Source: Mugil cephalus (Eukaryota; Chordata; Actinopteri; Mugiliformes; Mugilidae). From it: a DNA stretch of 64,000 nucleotides. The DNA lies in the NCBI RefSeq assembly GCF_022458985.1, contig NC_061779.1, positions 20,257,001 to 20,321,000 of the forward strand, in the 5' to 3' direction. The position numbers were made by a program, and so were the translations under genes. Numbering within the stretch: the stretch's first letter is position 1; every line of letters begins with the position of its first letter. Below the pieces are notes generated by a model, which was not told where the DNA came from, did not search any database, and saw only the letters and a program-made list of their open reading frames with translations. Below, one piece after another: positions 40,501-54,400 of this stretch.

Positions 40501-41177
40501 AGGGTATGTCACATAATGCAGCATTCATCCACACAGAAACATTAAATGTGCTCTTTGTTCTGTTTGTGTCACAGGCAACATTCGCCTTCTCCTTGATCAA
40601 GTACTCGCCTCTGAAGTACAACAATGAATACGTTTACCCATGGTGGGGTCATGGGATTGGTTGGATCCTGGCTCTTTCCTCCATGCTTTGTATTCCCCTC
40701 TGGGTGGCAGTTAAACTGTACACCACCCCAGGAACACTGAGAGAAGTAAGTCTTACCTAAAAACCGTCACTGACTATGTCTCTATCAAACAAACCAAGAA
40801 CAAGACTTGTCTGTCGAATTATTATCCTTGTTTTCTTCATAAAATTTTAATATGTCAGTGTTGTGTGGTAGAAGATATTACACACTTGAATAATCTTAGT
40901 CTTAATTGGACAGATTCCAACGTATCTTCCTATATATTATTTCTTTTGTATGACTTTTATATGACTGTCATGACACGTTGTCACACTTTCCTAATGGATC
41001 ATCCCTTCGCAGCGCCTTGCCTTTTTGACCACTCCCTCCACGGACTTACCGAAGACAAAGCAGGAGCAGGAGAGGCTGATGGCCATCTTTGCAGCCGACG
41101 GCGACAGCCTCCGCCAGAAAGCGCCTTCCACCAGGGAAGGCTACTTCCCTGTCGAAGAGAAGGATTCTCATTGCTAG
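28581..41177 (+). CDS. slc6a13: Na+/Cl- dependent GABA transporter, GAT2-like (SLC6A13)
   Basis: A twelve-TM plasma-membrane symporter for GABA and related amino acids. Exons: 28581-28590 (tentative), 31917-32120, 32612-32746, 34311-34451, 34952-35033, 35316-35448, 36060-36194, 37842-37945, 38118-38242, 38914-39026, 39220-39357, 39799-39901, 40195-40295, 40575-40745 and 41013-41177. Total 1860 nt (619 aa); starting instead at the ATG at 31931 gives 611 aa, against 602 in human GAT2. TM1 reads [20 protein letters not shown]; its Glu separates GAT2/GAT3/BGT1 from GAT1 and TauT. The TM3-4 loop has two N-glycosylation sites (NSS, NAT). TM6 has [20 protein letters not shown] and TM8 LGLDSQFV. The C-terminus is DSHC, like human GAT2 ESHC and unlike BGT1 or GAT3. 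Intron 3 uses a GC donor (GAAG|gcaagc). The gene is intact. Confidence 0.93.
28591..31916 (+). other. long intron 1 / upstream region of slc6a13
   Basis: Holds a poly-A run (29500-29524), the repeat at 29855-30030, an (ACTC)n array at about 30449-30471, and a 133-codon open frame (30741-31142) with no recognisable features. If the exon at 28581 is not used, this is upstream sequence rather than intron. Confidence 0.4.
29855..30030 (+). repeat. percomorph-type interspersed repeat (GTTAGCTTAGC family)
   Basis: TTCAATATTTTGGGAAAT, CAGCAGCTTAGTTAGCTTAG and CACAAAATCTGGAA match, in order, a common acanthomorph repeat (ATATTTGGGAAAT...CCGGTTAGCTTAGCTTAGCATAAAGACTGGAAAC). Degenerate copy. Recognised from memory. 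Confidence 0.55.
32946..32975 (+). repeat. 10-bp minisatellite, three copies
   Basis: GCAAGTAGTA is repeated three times in tandem without mismatch, inside slc6a13 intron 3. Confidence 0.9.
38641..38708. repeat. tandem pair of perfect palindromes in slc6a13 intron 9
   Basis: Two units centred on CCTTCAATTGAAGG. The first is a perfect 30-base palindrome (38641-38670). The second is a perfect 36-base palindrome (38673-38708). They share the arm CTAAAACCTTCAATTGAAGG and are separated by 2 bases. Confidence 0.95.
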
Positions 41178-44100
41178 AGCCTTGAGGGTCGGAATCAGAG
41201 TCTCGCAGGGGTCAACGGCCGCTCCTCGGTATCGACACTCTGGCTCCATCACAGCTCTCTCTGCAATAATACCTCACCAGGCAAGGGGGGGGTGCAACAG
41301 GCACAGATGTGGACTTTAGGATCAGATCACCTGTTAGCCGCCTACTTGCTGCTGGAGCTTTCTCCCTTGAATCGTGCCTTCAGCATACACCACGAGGGCC
41401 TTATTTTATGGAGAGTTGGTTAACATCTCATTTTCCGTTGGAAGAGTAGCATTTAAAAAAAAAACAAAAAACAAAAAACAAAAAAAACGTGATTACTGTT
41501 GATACACAGTGGCTCAGAATTTACATTTGATCATGTCTGCTTTCTAAGGAAGCATTTTCTTCTGTTATGGACATCTCTAATGTTCAGTTAGTCTGCCATG
41601 ACATTGTGGTTACGTTTGTTGCAGATGAACCACAGGAGATGTTACAAGGTGCATATATCATGAAAGCTAGCCTAAATAAAATCCATCCAGCGTATAAGTA
41701 CCACACTGCATTTTTTCCCCATACAGTAGAGAGTTCTCATCTCAGGATGTTTTCCTCTTTTTTTTTTTAATAAAACACATTTCTGAAAAAGTGTACTAAT
41801 GTTATTGTGGCTGGAAAACGTGTAATTTATATTTAGCTGAAATGATGACAACTGAACTGAATTAAGCTTTGCTGTTTTTATATTCATATTAATGTTACAG
41901 TGTTTATGGATTCAGTATTTGTTCTTTCCATCTGTCCTACTGAGCTTTGGAGCCTTGAAGCTCTGGAACACACTTTTTTTTTTATCCTTTGATTATTGAC
42001 ATGATTTTAATTTAGTTGGGTTTGCCTTATCTCTAATGCACTGAATTAGTGTGAAATTAAAAGTGCCTAAAGGAGACGGTTGCCCCTCTCAGATGAAACG
42101 AGCAGGGCCTCCCGGTAGAGGGGTTTCATTCCAAAAGGAACATCTTGCTTGTCATCTCCTTTTTCTGCTGCATGATACCGAACTACAGCGTGATGGAGTG
42201 AATGTCTGGTCTTTGGTTATTGATAGAGAACACTTTTAGATGTATAACTTTTACAGGCTAAAACCATTTTTATGACTCAATAAAATTACTGTGAATTTAC
42301 ATTTTTAGTAGAACATGTTTTTTTTGTGTGTGTGTGTGTGTGTGTGTGTTTTTTGTGTTAAATATTCTAGATGGAAGCGACACATTCATCCACCCATTAT
42401 CTAGTACCACTTATCCTTAGAGGGCCGCAGTCTTCGTGTAAACTGTTCAGCGCTGTTACAGTTTTGTTTTACATCAGTTTACATTTTAAACCGCACATGA
42501 GAAGATGCAACATTTAAAAGGCAGTCTTTTATATATATGTATATATATATATACATATATATATATATTTTTTTTTTTTTCAACTGGTGAAACGTGATTA
42601 ATAACTCTAAGTAATCAAGTAATCACGTTGGAGAGTCTGTTCCACATTACCTATAAATAATCTGATAACATTTATTTTTTGATGACCATATTTAATTGGA
42701 TCTAAAATTGCGACAGTTATGTCAGCCTGTGTTAGCTCGTCTCTGTCTCAGCAGTTAATTCTCATAATGATATTAAACACTTTCAATAGATTTGATTTGG
42801 AGTTTATTTGCCCTAAGAAACCAGTCAAAATGCAGTTTACAATAAATATACATCTCATCTTCATAAAGGTGAGGGGATTCAGAATTTGTTAAAAATAACT
42901 GAGAGAGCGTTTGATTCGATTAATTTGTATTTTTATGTCGGAGGCTTTGGTTTGTAGTATTTATCTGTCGATTTTTCTATCTATCTATTACGTTATCCTG
43001 TCATTTTTCAACGTAACATTTAATCCTAATCAGCCTACTATATGGCTTCTTGGATGAGATTCTTCAACCTTTGACCACCAGATGATAATTATTTCCAGTC
43101 AAAGCAAAAATTTGTGTCAAGGTTGAAAAAGAAAAAAAAACCTTCAGGGCCTTCCTGATATGTCACATTCACGAGACTGTGACAGACACAAGGACGACCT
43201 TAGAGTCAGTTCCATGATAAAAAAAAAAACAAAAAACATGGAGCCCATTTATTGAAAGCTTTTTAATTTTCATAAAGTGGTCAGTGTGTCTTGGTGTTGT
43301 GGCACTTTAATGGTCACAAAGCAACGTCTAAGCTCTCTCTCTCCTTAAGAAGCGTATGTCTCTATTCATTTGGTTTCAGTGTGATTTTTATGTCCTTTGT
43401 TTGTTGACTGAATCCTTTCTTGCAGTTCCTTGGTTTATGAATATTCTGCATGAGTCCTCACATCTCAGATCAGCAGGCTATATTTGTTTTATTTTATTTT
43501 TTTTGATGTTGTCTCGCGGTAGCATGGCTCTGGTGTAAAATGTGACAGGTGTTTAATGAACACAAAAGGAAAATGTCTATAGTCGGTGACAGTGAAGAGA
43601 CGATGTGACAAACACAAAGCTCTGTGGTGCCATTTCTCCTCATTTCAAAACACAGAAATTGCACGGAGTATTCCCTGTTCATGTTTTGACAAAATTTAGC
43701 ACAAGTAAAATGTCATCAGTGAAATGTTATTAGCAGAATAAGAAGCTACTGCTTGGATTGCTGATTGAAACTGTCATCAGAAAGAACTGCTGTTTTCTTA
43801 TATAAAATTGTAAAGGTGATTTACCTTAAATTATATTTAGATGTTTTATATTTTACATATCTTAATGGTGGAAACAACTCAATACGTGTTAATCAGAAGT
43901 TTTTGCTGCATTAGACATGGCTCGTTTTAATTTTTAATCTGAAATAATTCTACATCACCCGTAGGATGTGAGAGTCTCTTGTTGCTACGATCTGTGTTGT
44001 TTTTTAGATTTCCCTTTCATCACACTTCAAAAGGATTTAAGGTGTGGAAGTTTGTACTCCAGCTCCCTGAGGGCAGAGCGTCTTTCTTCACCGAGACAGC

Positions 44101-45450
44101 GCTGAACTCCAGCTGCCTGCAGAACAAAAAGCAACCGATGAAGGGCTCTGTGTGAGATGCAGCATCTACAACTCAAAAGTTCAATACTCTTAAGAAACTG
44201 AATGGTTTCTTGTTTCTTTTGCAAAGTTACAAACTGATTTAACATATTTACTTTTGAAAAATATGCAGGGGGCGAAAAAAAAAAAAGATTTCAGTTTGAG
44301 CACAAATGCAGAATCAAGAATGTGGTGCACTAAGCGCAAGCGGCTTCATTCTGGTTGTTGCTCTGCAGCCTCAGGGTGCGGGTGTTGTTGGTAACAGTGT
44401 CTTCACATATCATTTTTCAGTGTCACCCCGTATAAGCATACTGTAGAATGAGAATGTATCTCATCATTGCGGTTCACCACGCTATTGTATCAAAATATAC
44501 ATAGTATTTAATGTGTTTAATATTTAATAGTGCCAGATTCAAGAATGACAAATTAAATTTGACTTTTTTGTGAAGCATCCTGTATAAATTAAATAAACAA
44601 ATTATAATTACTTCACTGGAGTAGTAATTATAATTATACAGGCCATTTACCTAACAAGTATCAGTACAAATTACCATACTGGGTAAAGATTTTAAACACT
44701 GAAATGTACCTATTATAGTGAAGAATGGTCCCTTTTTTATTATCAGATGCTTGTAAAGGTGCATACTCAGCATTTTGTAGAGTGTGACTTTTAACTAGAA
44801 TTTTTGCATCATGCAATCTGCAACAAAAAAAGGGGAGAAAACTTGTTTAAGTTGACTTGAAGTTGTATGTCTGATGTGATGATGGAAAAACAGCCTTTTC
44901 CCCAAAGAAATGGACTAATATAAAAGGGTAAAACGTATGTGAATGCTGGTTCCTGTGACGCGTAGGCGGCCACGCATGTCGACATGTCGCTGTCCAGCAG
45001 GGGTCGCTGCAGTCATTACTCTGGATCACTGTTTACGGAAGTCTGCGTGACGTGTCACTGTCCACCGGAGCATTGTGGGAAAGAAAGTGGAGCTGACACG
45101 GCCGCTGATGGCAGACAGCTCAATTTAATGAATACCTTCACCTCGCGATTAGCTTTAAGAAAAACCCACCTAAAGCGTCACGATGCTTCTCCGCGGAGCT
45201 GAAGGCAGCGGGCTTTGAAGGGGCCGAGCGTATGCCGGTGTCATCGCCGCTGTCCTGCGCAGAGGCGTCCGAAGCCGAGAAGTGGAATACCGTGTCAATG
45301 GACCGCGGCGTTTTTATTTTCTTTTACAAGGGAGGCGAGTGAAGTAGCGACGGATTATATCCCCGCGGTGGATGGGTGGGGGGCGACTGCGCTCCCACGT
45401 TCCTTAACCCGTGAAGTTTCTCGAGATTTCTGCCGAAGACGCCGTCAAAG
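41178..45450. other. slc6a13 3' UTR, intergenic region and mon2 promoter
   Basis: Poly(A) signal candidates for slc6a13 are at 41769-41774 and 42279-42284, giving a 3' UTR of 0.6-1.1 kb. Simple repeats include an A-rich CAAAAAA run (41455-41490), (GT)n at about 42326-42349 and (AT)n at about 42531-42570. No further gene is firmly supported. From about 44,960 to 45,560 the sequence becomes GC- and CpG-rich without a TATA box, as expected for the promoter of a broadly expressed gene such as mon2. Confidence 0.5.
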
Positions 45451-48400
45451 ATGTCGACCAGCAGTCCCGAGGCGGTGAAGAAATTGTTGGAGAACATGCA
45501 GACGGACCTGCGGTCTCTCTCCATGGAGTGCAAGAAGAAATTCCCCCCAGTCAAAGAGGTTAGCCGGCTAGTTAGCTGCACCGAGCCGTCGCCCTGTCCC
45601 GAAGTACCGTCTGATTTGGTGTTTTTTTTAACAGCGTGAATGTGACATAGTTCTCCGAGCCTGCTTCCTCACTGACCACTGGGCCTCTGCACTCATCTCT
45701 GTCTGTGTCCTCAGTCCGGACCAGCAGGTGGAAAGTTGTGTCAGCTGTTGGGCCTTTGTGCAGTTTAGAAATAAAGTTAGACATTTTTTTGAATACCTGT
45801 TGGTTAATATGGTTAAACTAAAGCGCTCTCGTGTTGGTATTTAAAAAATAAAACAGTGCTAGCGCCGTGTCACTGGTACTATACGCATCTACATGCGTCT
45901 GTTTGTTATTTCTGGTTCATATTCATGTGGGTGAACATTGTAAGTGGACGTGGGAGAGATTTGCTTAAAAAGAAAAAAAGCGTTTATTTTCTAATGCGGC
46001 TGAACCAGCCTTTTAAGACGTGCCTTCTGATTCATTTGAAATATAAAGGGGTTTGTTTGTACTGTTCAGTGTCCACCTCCAGGGCGACTACAACTGAACT
46101 GTACTTTGTCATTATTTATGCACATGTATGTATGTGCCTGCAGAAATAATACTTATCAGTTAAATAATTAAAGCCAGGCATTTTTATTAGCATGGATAGG
46201 TGGATGCCATCTGTTGGAAACGTTCATTATTATCCATCAGAATGAGGCCATATACAGTAATTGTTATTATTATTGTTATTATTTTTGAGGAGTTTCGTAG
46301 CAGGCATCAGACATCTGATCTCTCTGGGATCTGACGTCGAAAGCTGGTTTCACAACAAGTGTGTCAGTACTGACACAGAGCGACTTCATACCAGCGCTCT
46401 GTTTGTCTGTGGGTGTTCTCAGTCATCCAGGTCACGGTATAGTTTCACTGTTTTGTTTCCGTAATTGCTCTTTGTGACTTACAGTGCTGTGAGGCCCCTC
46501 TGACTGACTTTGTTGTGAGGCTGTGTTGGTGACACGTCTGGTGACTTCACGTCTTGGTCTGAGCTCAGACTAGTACGAGGAGGTGCGGCGTCGGAGCCTT
46601 GCAGTGGTCAGCTTTTCTGGTTCTTCTCTGCCTCAGACACAACCCTCTTCCCCTGGCTGTGCTTTCAAGCAGTCCGCGCGGTTGATTTCTTCTTAAAGCG
46701 CAAAGGCTTGATAAAAATGTAATGTGAACACGAGGCTGTAGTTGCATGACATAGGGTAAACACAGCCTCCATTCATTCCCAGTTTGGTTGCGTTTCCTGA
46801 TTGGATCCTGCTCCTTCATTTTACTTTTACAAGCAGGTTTGCATGCGTCATCTTACTCAACAGTCATCGTCCCCGTCAGAGCCCTTTACATTAATTCGCT
46901 CTGTTTTCCATGTGCAGCTAGCTCGCTTGTTTGCTCGAATATGCGGCAGTGGTCACACACACATAACACGCTTTACTGGCTCGGCTAGTTTCACCCTCAG
47001 GTCTCACCTCGGATAAAGGCAACATTAAAGTAAAAGCGAGAAACGGCTAAACTGGAGCTCCCAGGTCCTTTGTGCGTCTCCGCCGTCAGATTTCGGTGCC
47101 TTTTTTGCGCGACGTTTCAAAACGAATGGCGTGGCAGTCACACGGTCATATAAAAGGCAAACAGCTGATCTCATGTGTTTGGCTGCACGCTGGCTCTGGC
47201 CCGGAGGCCGTATGAAGCATCTGCTTCAAATATTGATTCATCATCGCACAGGTTTCCCGGTAGTTAGCAGCATCTCTCCCTCTGGGATCGTAGCAGGACC
47301 ATCCACTTTGATGTTCCCCACAACCTGAGCGCGCTCACGCTCACGCTCTGCTCGATGGCGTGATGGGAGCAACTTTTTTCTACCATCTGCCCTGGTTATA
47401 ATTGACGGTGCAACTAAAAGCTCAGCACTAGTGGTCACTGTATGGATTTAAAATGCCAGTCCTTGTTTCATCCATTTCAAATTTACTTGAAAAACTTCTT
47501 ACTTTTTTATTACACATTGAATAATTATTTGCTTCATCCACATTTTCAGCACTTAGACGTTTTTTTTATTTTTTATCTAACGGTTTCATGTTCGTTATTA
47601 AATTATTAAGACTCGGTTATTGTATCCTTGTTGCGGAAGAAGACAGAGAGAGCTGTGTTCTCTTTTCCCAGCAGCCAGTCTTCATTCCAGTTCCTCCCCC
47701 ATTTCTCAATCCATCTCCCACAGCGACATTGCACCACAGCCAGGGGTTTTTCAGTGTGGTAAAGGGCCAAGAAGAGCGTCGTTTATTTATTTATTTATTT
47801 TTCTCTCATGGAATCACGCTCATCTTCCACGAAAACACAAGGGCTCTGCCTTTGCCCATCAGACGTCCGGCCCTGCGCTCTCCTCGTCGATGAGTCAGGT
47901 TCTGTCAACCGCACGCGGCTCACAGCCTGAGTCCTGGTCTCGGGAAGACCTGCGGGAAAAAACGAAAGCATTCTGGGCAACCTTTGAATGGATTGCTCAT
48001 CACAACCCATTTGCTATACGGGTCATGTAGACTGTACAGAGACAAAACGAACAGCAACACGCAGGGATGATTTGGCGAACTGGATCTGACCGACTAAGAC
48101 CTTTTGCACAATGCGCAAAGTTGGTTCCAGAAAACTGCTGAGTTTAGAGCTTCTCATGACGTGTTTCTAAGGAAGTCTATCTGTGACGAGCTTCAGCAAT
48201 GGTGCTTTTCATAGACATGAGCTGATTTGCAGACATGGATCAGTTCTGCTTTGAGGATCTTTGCTGCAACAAAGCACTTTAGAAAAACTAAGAGTTGGCT
48301 TTTTTTCTTTTCAAGACCCAACATTGACCAACATTGACACTTTCTGTTGCATATTGAGATTTTTTAAACAAGCTTTTTCTATCATGCTTTATGTAGCGCA

Positions 48401-51400
48401 CCCAACTCCCACAGTTATTCCTGCCTCTTTTCAGCCCTTTATACTTAATACTGATTGTCAGACCACCAGTTATAAAAGGGTTTTATGTGTAAGCGGCGCT
48501 ATGAATCTAAATGAACATTCATTTTCAACACTTTTGTTGCTCAATGTTTACGAGACACCGTGGTCAGTACTGAGAAATAATTGCGGCCATTTCTATAATT
48601 ATCTCCAAGAGCCTTTCACTATGCATGAGAATTTTATTTTGTAACGGTCGACTACAGCAGCCAGGGAGTCTTGACGTGATTGACACGTATGCGACAGCCG
48701 AAAGCTGAAAAAATACCCATCTTTATTAAAAAGGCAAGTTGCTTTTCAGCAGAACAGCGCTCTAGGTAGTCGACTAGACAAAAAGACAGACCAGTGGAAG
48801 AAATCCCTCATAAAATGGCCTGGCTCCTGCTGCTTTTTTTCTGTTGAAGTGACATCATGTCAGCGTATTTCACTCTACATATGCTAGTTTCTCCATAATG
48901 CGGACAGCCTTCGGAGACAAGTCAGGGCTACACTTAACGGTGGGAAGCTTAAACCGCTCTCTCTACCAGGAAGTACTGTAGATGGAAAAATATGTTCACA
49001 CTTCTCTCCAGTCAACCTTGGACTCCGACAATCAGTTTCCCAATCTGAAAGATTGTAACGGGTCTGTAGAGGCTGAACAACAGAAACAAGCTGCTCCTAA
49101 TTAGACCTGTTTTCTGGTTAATTTTGAACGGCTCAGCCGTTCTACAACATTAGGGGAAAAAAATCGCTATTTTCAGGTGTTTGAAGAGGGAGAATTTTTC
49201 AAGGAGCTCTTACAAATCATTTGCCTCAACAAATCAGGATCTCGTCCCGTGAGATCACCAACGCGAAAGGCACGATTAACATTCATGAATATACCAGGGG
49301 CCTTTTCACACACACGGTACATTGACGGTTTCTTTGGCCCGACCGGGCCTTTTAATAAACACAAAGAAGACTCTTGTCAGTTCCGTTTAAAGGGGGAATC
49401 GAGGCATTGTTCATAACTGTGCAGCCGCAGTGAATATACCCATCTTGTTAGCTGAGCTTGTGCCACAGGCTGTAGAATGTCTGCGTGACTCATTAACTAC
49501 ATTCACAGCTGTTGTACATTTCAGATGCTGTATTTTCTGCTGTGCCGTGTACTGTAGGTGTTCGTGGAGCACGGAGATGCTCGAGGATGCTTGCACAACT
49601 CCTCATGGGCTGCAGCTATTGTAGCAGAATTTTTTCTGTATTTTCCTCCTCCTCTTAGAAACGCCGCGTCGTGTATTTGACACGCTGGCAAAACGATATC
49701 TACGATTTCCTTCGGTTGGTTGATCGTCGTCAAATTTGTCGATCGTTTTTTTCGCCACGCCACAGCTGTACAAGCGTGCATGACTAACGCAAAGCCAGAC
49801 TTTGCAGTTCTTGCCTCTTCCGTTAGGTACCACAGCTTCACCACATTATTGTCTCTGCCTCTGGGAAAATCAAAAGTAGCAACAAGACGGTTGTAATTAT
49901 TTGGGACTAAAAAAAGCTCTCTGTGTTCCCTCCGCCGCTCCGTAAAGACCTTTGGCTCTGTTTGCGGAACAAAGGGGAAGAGGGAGACCAGCATTTTTTT
50001 AGAGATTAACTTTTTAAGGAGCTGTACGGCAATAGGCCGTTCACAGCTTGCATGAAGAGCTCAACCCACTGACGTGGTTGCTTGGCTACTGACGGGTTTG
50101 CCGTGTTGTGAATTGTTGACCTCCACGGCGGCTCGACCTTGTAGCTTTTCAAGTGATATGTCAAATTTTAGCGCCAGTCAGACATGTTGGTCACTATCGT
50201 TGGTGTCTAATCCAAAGATAATTACATGGAGCTTGACAGTCGTACAGTTGTGGTTGAGTTTTTTTGTTTTTGTCTTTTTTTACTCATCAAACAAGACATT
50301 TTCACTGGACTACAAACGGTTTTTAAGCCCCGTCCAGGCCCTAACGCACTAACATCCGTCCTGCAAGTGATTGGACACCTGGTATTAAAATACGTCTCCA
50401 TGTGTCCCTAGTCAGCAGTTGAGACTCGACCTCAGTTTTGTGCTCCGTGTGCAAATAAACGCCAACGTAGCCACGAAGAGTCACTCACTGAAAGGACACG
50501 CACTCAACGTTCAGTTATTCTTCATCTGTTTATCTCTGTCCAGACGTTAGTTCTTCTGCTACATACACTAAGCTCACATTATAACCGAACCCTGAAAGCT
50601 TCCACACACACACACACACACACATTTTGCTGCTGTGCTGTTTTGTAGCAGTGACAGAAAAATCTCAGGCAAAATAAAAGGGTAATTAAATGCGTAACAT
50701 AACTCCCATGCATCTCCTTATACTTCGACATCAATAATTAACCACATGTGGATGCGTTTATTTGATGACAGAATCACACACGTCGTATTGGTGTTAAATT
50801 ATTTAATTTGTCGGTTATTGTTTAGATTTATTCATGATTTAGTCGGTGGGGTATGTAAAATCTGTGCAGCCCCTTTCCCTCCTCACCATGGCCCAGTCAC
50901 AGGTAAACTACTTTACCTTTCCATCGTGAACCAGTTGAATTTATAAACGTTACTTCAGCGTAGAGTGAAGCATACACAGAAATGACTACTAATGGGACAT
51001 AAACACGTATGACTTATACAGAGTGACCAATAGGAAAACTCAAAACACTACCACTCTGTAAAACGGTCTGTGATCAAGGCATGATTTTTATAGAAGCTTT
51101 AAACACAGCCAGGAGGAGGCACCGCAGACAAGTCTTCTCTCGTGACACTCGATTTACAACATACTGACAGGCTATTATTGAATTTGGACGAAATTAGGCC
51201 AAAAAAAATTACATCCCCTGCCTGTAACATCTACGAGGGCTGAATATTTTAAAAGGCTGTCATCACTAATGAACAGACATCACTTAGGTTTTTTTTTTTT
51301 TTTTTTAATCTTTTCAGGCGATCATTTAAAATGGCTGTTATGTGTGTTTTTCTTTTTTTTTCTGACTGAATGAGTCAAATCTCCGCTCTCCTCGTCGAGC

Positions 51401-54400
51401 CGGCAGCCGTTGACGTAACACAGGACGCACCGGGAGAAGAATGCGTTTCAGATGCGTCCCAGACCACCTCCTCTAAACACGGTCTGAGATCGAATCAGTC
51501 GGATCCATCCCGTTTGCCCTGAATAGATACTAATGCGACATCTGAACAGGGCTTATTTATAAAAGGGCTGGTTTTTGTGTTTTGGTCTCACGCTGCTGCT
51601 CGCACATTTCTGTGGCTGCAAACATTGTAAGATGTTGCGTTTTTTTGAGAAGGGAGTTGAGGCTCCAATCACTTGTAACATCTGCATTCTCGGGATGTAG
51701 TAAGACCAAGCAGGCACCACATGAAATATGCATCAAGGTAATGGAGGCCCATTGGCTGCTTGCTCCAGTTAAAGATATTGCTGCTGCTGCCAGTGATATT
51801 ACCAGCAGCTGTGATGTTTAAATGCCACTTTTTTTCTAAGTGCGAATGGCTAAATGACAAATTCTGTCATTCCTGAATTCGTGGGTTCCTTCACCACGTG
51901 CTCCTTTTTTATATAAACAGCAGTTAAAGGACGTTTGCTTCCTAATAACAGTGACAAAAATGATGATGGGAAAATTAGAAGAGGTGGAGCGGTGAGTGAT
52001 GTGAATGAAAGATGAGCGGCTGCAGGGAGCGAGAGAGACAAGATCTTGACAGGCTTGTAGCGGCTTGCAGTTTCGACGGGTAAATCTGTTTCTCGCACAC
52101 ATACAGGACAGTTCAGTCTGGCTCCGCGCCGTTCCACTGTCTCTCTCTCTCTCGACATTCCTCCTTCCCCCTTCCCCATTCCTGAGCATCTCACCCCTGC
52201 CAGACGTCTCACTGGGGAAATCACTCTACCGTCACGTCGCTCTCGAGCTGAAGCCCATTCTTAGCACATCCACCGTTCTCTGCAGCCGGCCGTTCCTCCT
52301 TCTCCCCCGCGGCCGTTATTATTGCTGCTAGAAGTTGTGTCTGCCACCGGGCGTGAGCCGGTGCTGCCGCATCAGCACCTTTTGACACATACACATTACA
52401 TGGTATGGGAACCTAAATGTCTGCCTCTCTCTCTGTCTCTTCTCCTCTAGGCCGCAGAGTCAGGCATCGTGAAGATAAAGACGATTGCAGCCAGGAATAC
52501 AGACATACTTGCAGGTGAGTGTTAAGTGTTGTGTTTAGTTTCATTTTTCAGCTGTTTAAATTTAACCAGGTCTCGTTTGTTACTTTTTTATTAGGTCAGG
52601 GGCACGCGTGCCGAATTGCAGCTTTAAACCGTAACACCACCACATCAGCGTTGATGTTTTCCCAAAGTCACTGCTGATTAATGAGCACTGTCATCAAATA
52701 CACAAATATATACACAAAAGCACAGCATATAAAGCACTATTTATATATTATACGACGTTATATACACTATATCTCCATACTGAACTACCTTAACTCCTGT
52801 GTTTTTATGGCTTTTTCTCATTTTACATGTGTTTGGATCTCACAAAACAATGTTTTTTACACGTGGAAAGTAGTTCTGCCTGTTTTTTTCTCAACGTGAT
52901 CGACAATACTGAATTCAGTCAGCTGATAAAAAGGACGGGGATGAATTCCAACCACTTGTCCCTTTCCTGTCTGCTCTGTTGTCTCAGTAGCTTCTCTGGC
53001 TGCTCTCTTCTGATTGATGGATGTTATTCTAATACTTAGTGACTTTTTGGTTTTATTTAACTTAGCATTTGTGTTACAAGACCAATGAGTCCTGCATATA
53101 ATTGTGCTTTTTATTTGTGCTCACTCCCCAGCAGCATTGTTTGTTTATTTATTCATGTCCTTTTTCTGCTTTCTTTGCTAATAGCTCTGAGCTGCATTTT
53201 CACTATAATTTATTTTTATGAAATCCAACTCTCAACATTTCACAAGGAAATTGTTAAAATTGTAGCTTTTTAGTTGACGTTTTCACTGATCTCACTGACG
53301 AGTGGATTTGATGGCAGTTATCACAGCAGCTTAATGATGTGTGGTGAAACGTGTTCACTGGAGGACTTAATGATTGGACAAGATGCCACTGAAGATACCT
53401 TTACCAAACACAAACTTTATTTTTGCCTTACTTTACTTTCTTCTTTCAGGTTATACCATTTAAAAATACGCCTTAAAACCAGCCCAACTTTATTTTAGTT
53501 TCAAAAAGTAAATGAAATTGATTTATGAATAAAAATTCATAATTCAACTTTTGATTAATCTATATTGTTTTTTTCTTTAATGCGATATTTATTCTTTCCA
53601 TGAGTCACAAGAATTAGATGTTATTGCTTTTAGGAAATTTAAAGGCAAAAACAAACTTTAAAATGTTGGATTTCTTAAAGCCGTGCCATGTTGCACTTTG
53701 TTTTTAAAGAATCTTGTTGACGTTTTTGGTGACGTTCGGTAAAATCGCGTTACGGCGCATGACATCACATTCGCTTTGATCCCTAAATTGGATCTGTAGA
53801 GATACCTCGGACGTCTGCAGTGGTATTTAGTCGCTGTCCGTGTCATTTCCCTGCAGCTCTGAAGGAGAACAGCTCGGAGGTCGTGCAGCCTTTCCTGATG
53901 GGCTGTGGCACCAAAGAGCCGAAGATCACCCAGCTGTGTCTGGCTGCCATCCAGAGGCTCATGTCCCACGAGGTGGTGTCTGAGGTGAGGGCCCTGAGCT
54001 AGGCTGGTTTTTGAAATGCTGACGTGGAGTATGGTGGAACACAGAAAAATGAGGCCACGTTAAGTTATATGTTTAAAAAAATTTTTTTTTTTTATATTTT
54101 ATAAATGTTCCTATTGCGGGTTGTCGCTGCGCTCCGCTCCATGTGTCATTGTACTTGACAGGTGATACAAGGTGACAGTTTCCTCCAAGAGTGACAAGTT
54201 AATTCTCCCGTCCTTGTGGAGGATGTTGTCCCCTTGTGGGCGGGAAAGAAAAAAAAAAAAACTTTCTGAAGAACAGATCGGGAAACAAATCTGTTTCAGA
54301 CTGTGTGTTTGAAGTAATGCAGCAAAAAAAAAAAGCCCTTCAACCTCTTCACTACATCTCCTGAGTTTCTGTATTGAAAGAACCCGCTGACCTAGAAAAT

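Noticed and set aside
44030..44140. Possible minus-strand terminal exon after the acceptor ttctgcag, before the mon2 promoter
   Set aside because: No protein family recognised, no matching upstream exon in the 0.8 kb before the mon2 promoter, and no clear poly(A) signal downstream.
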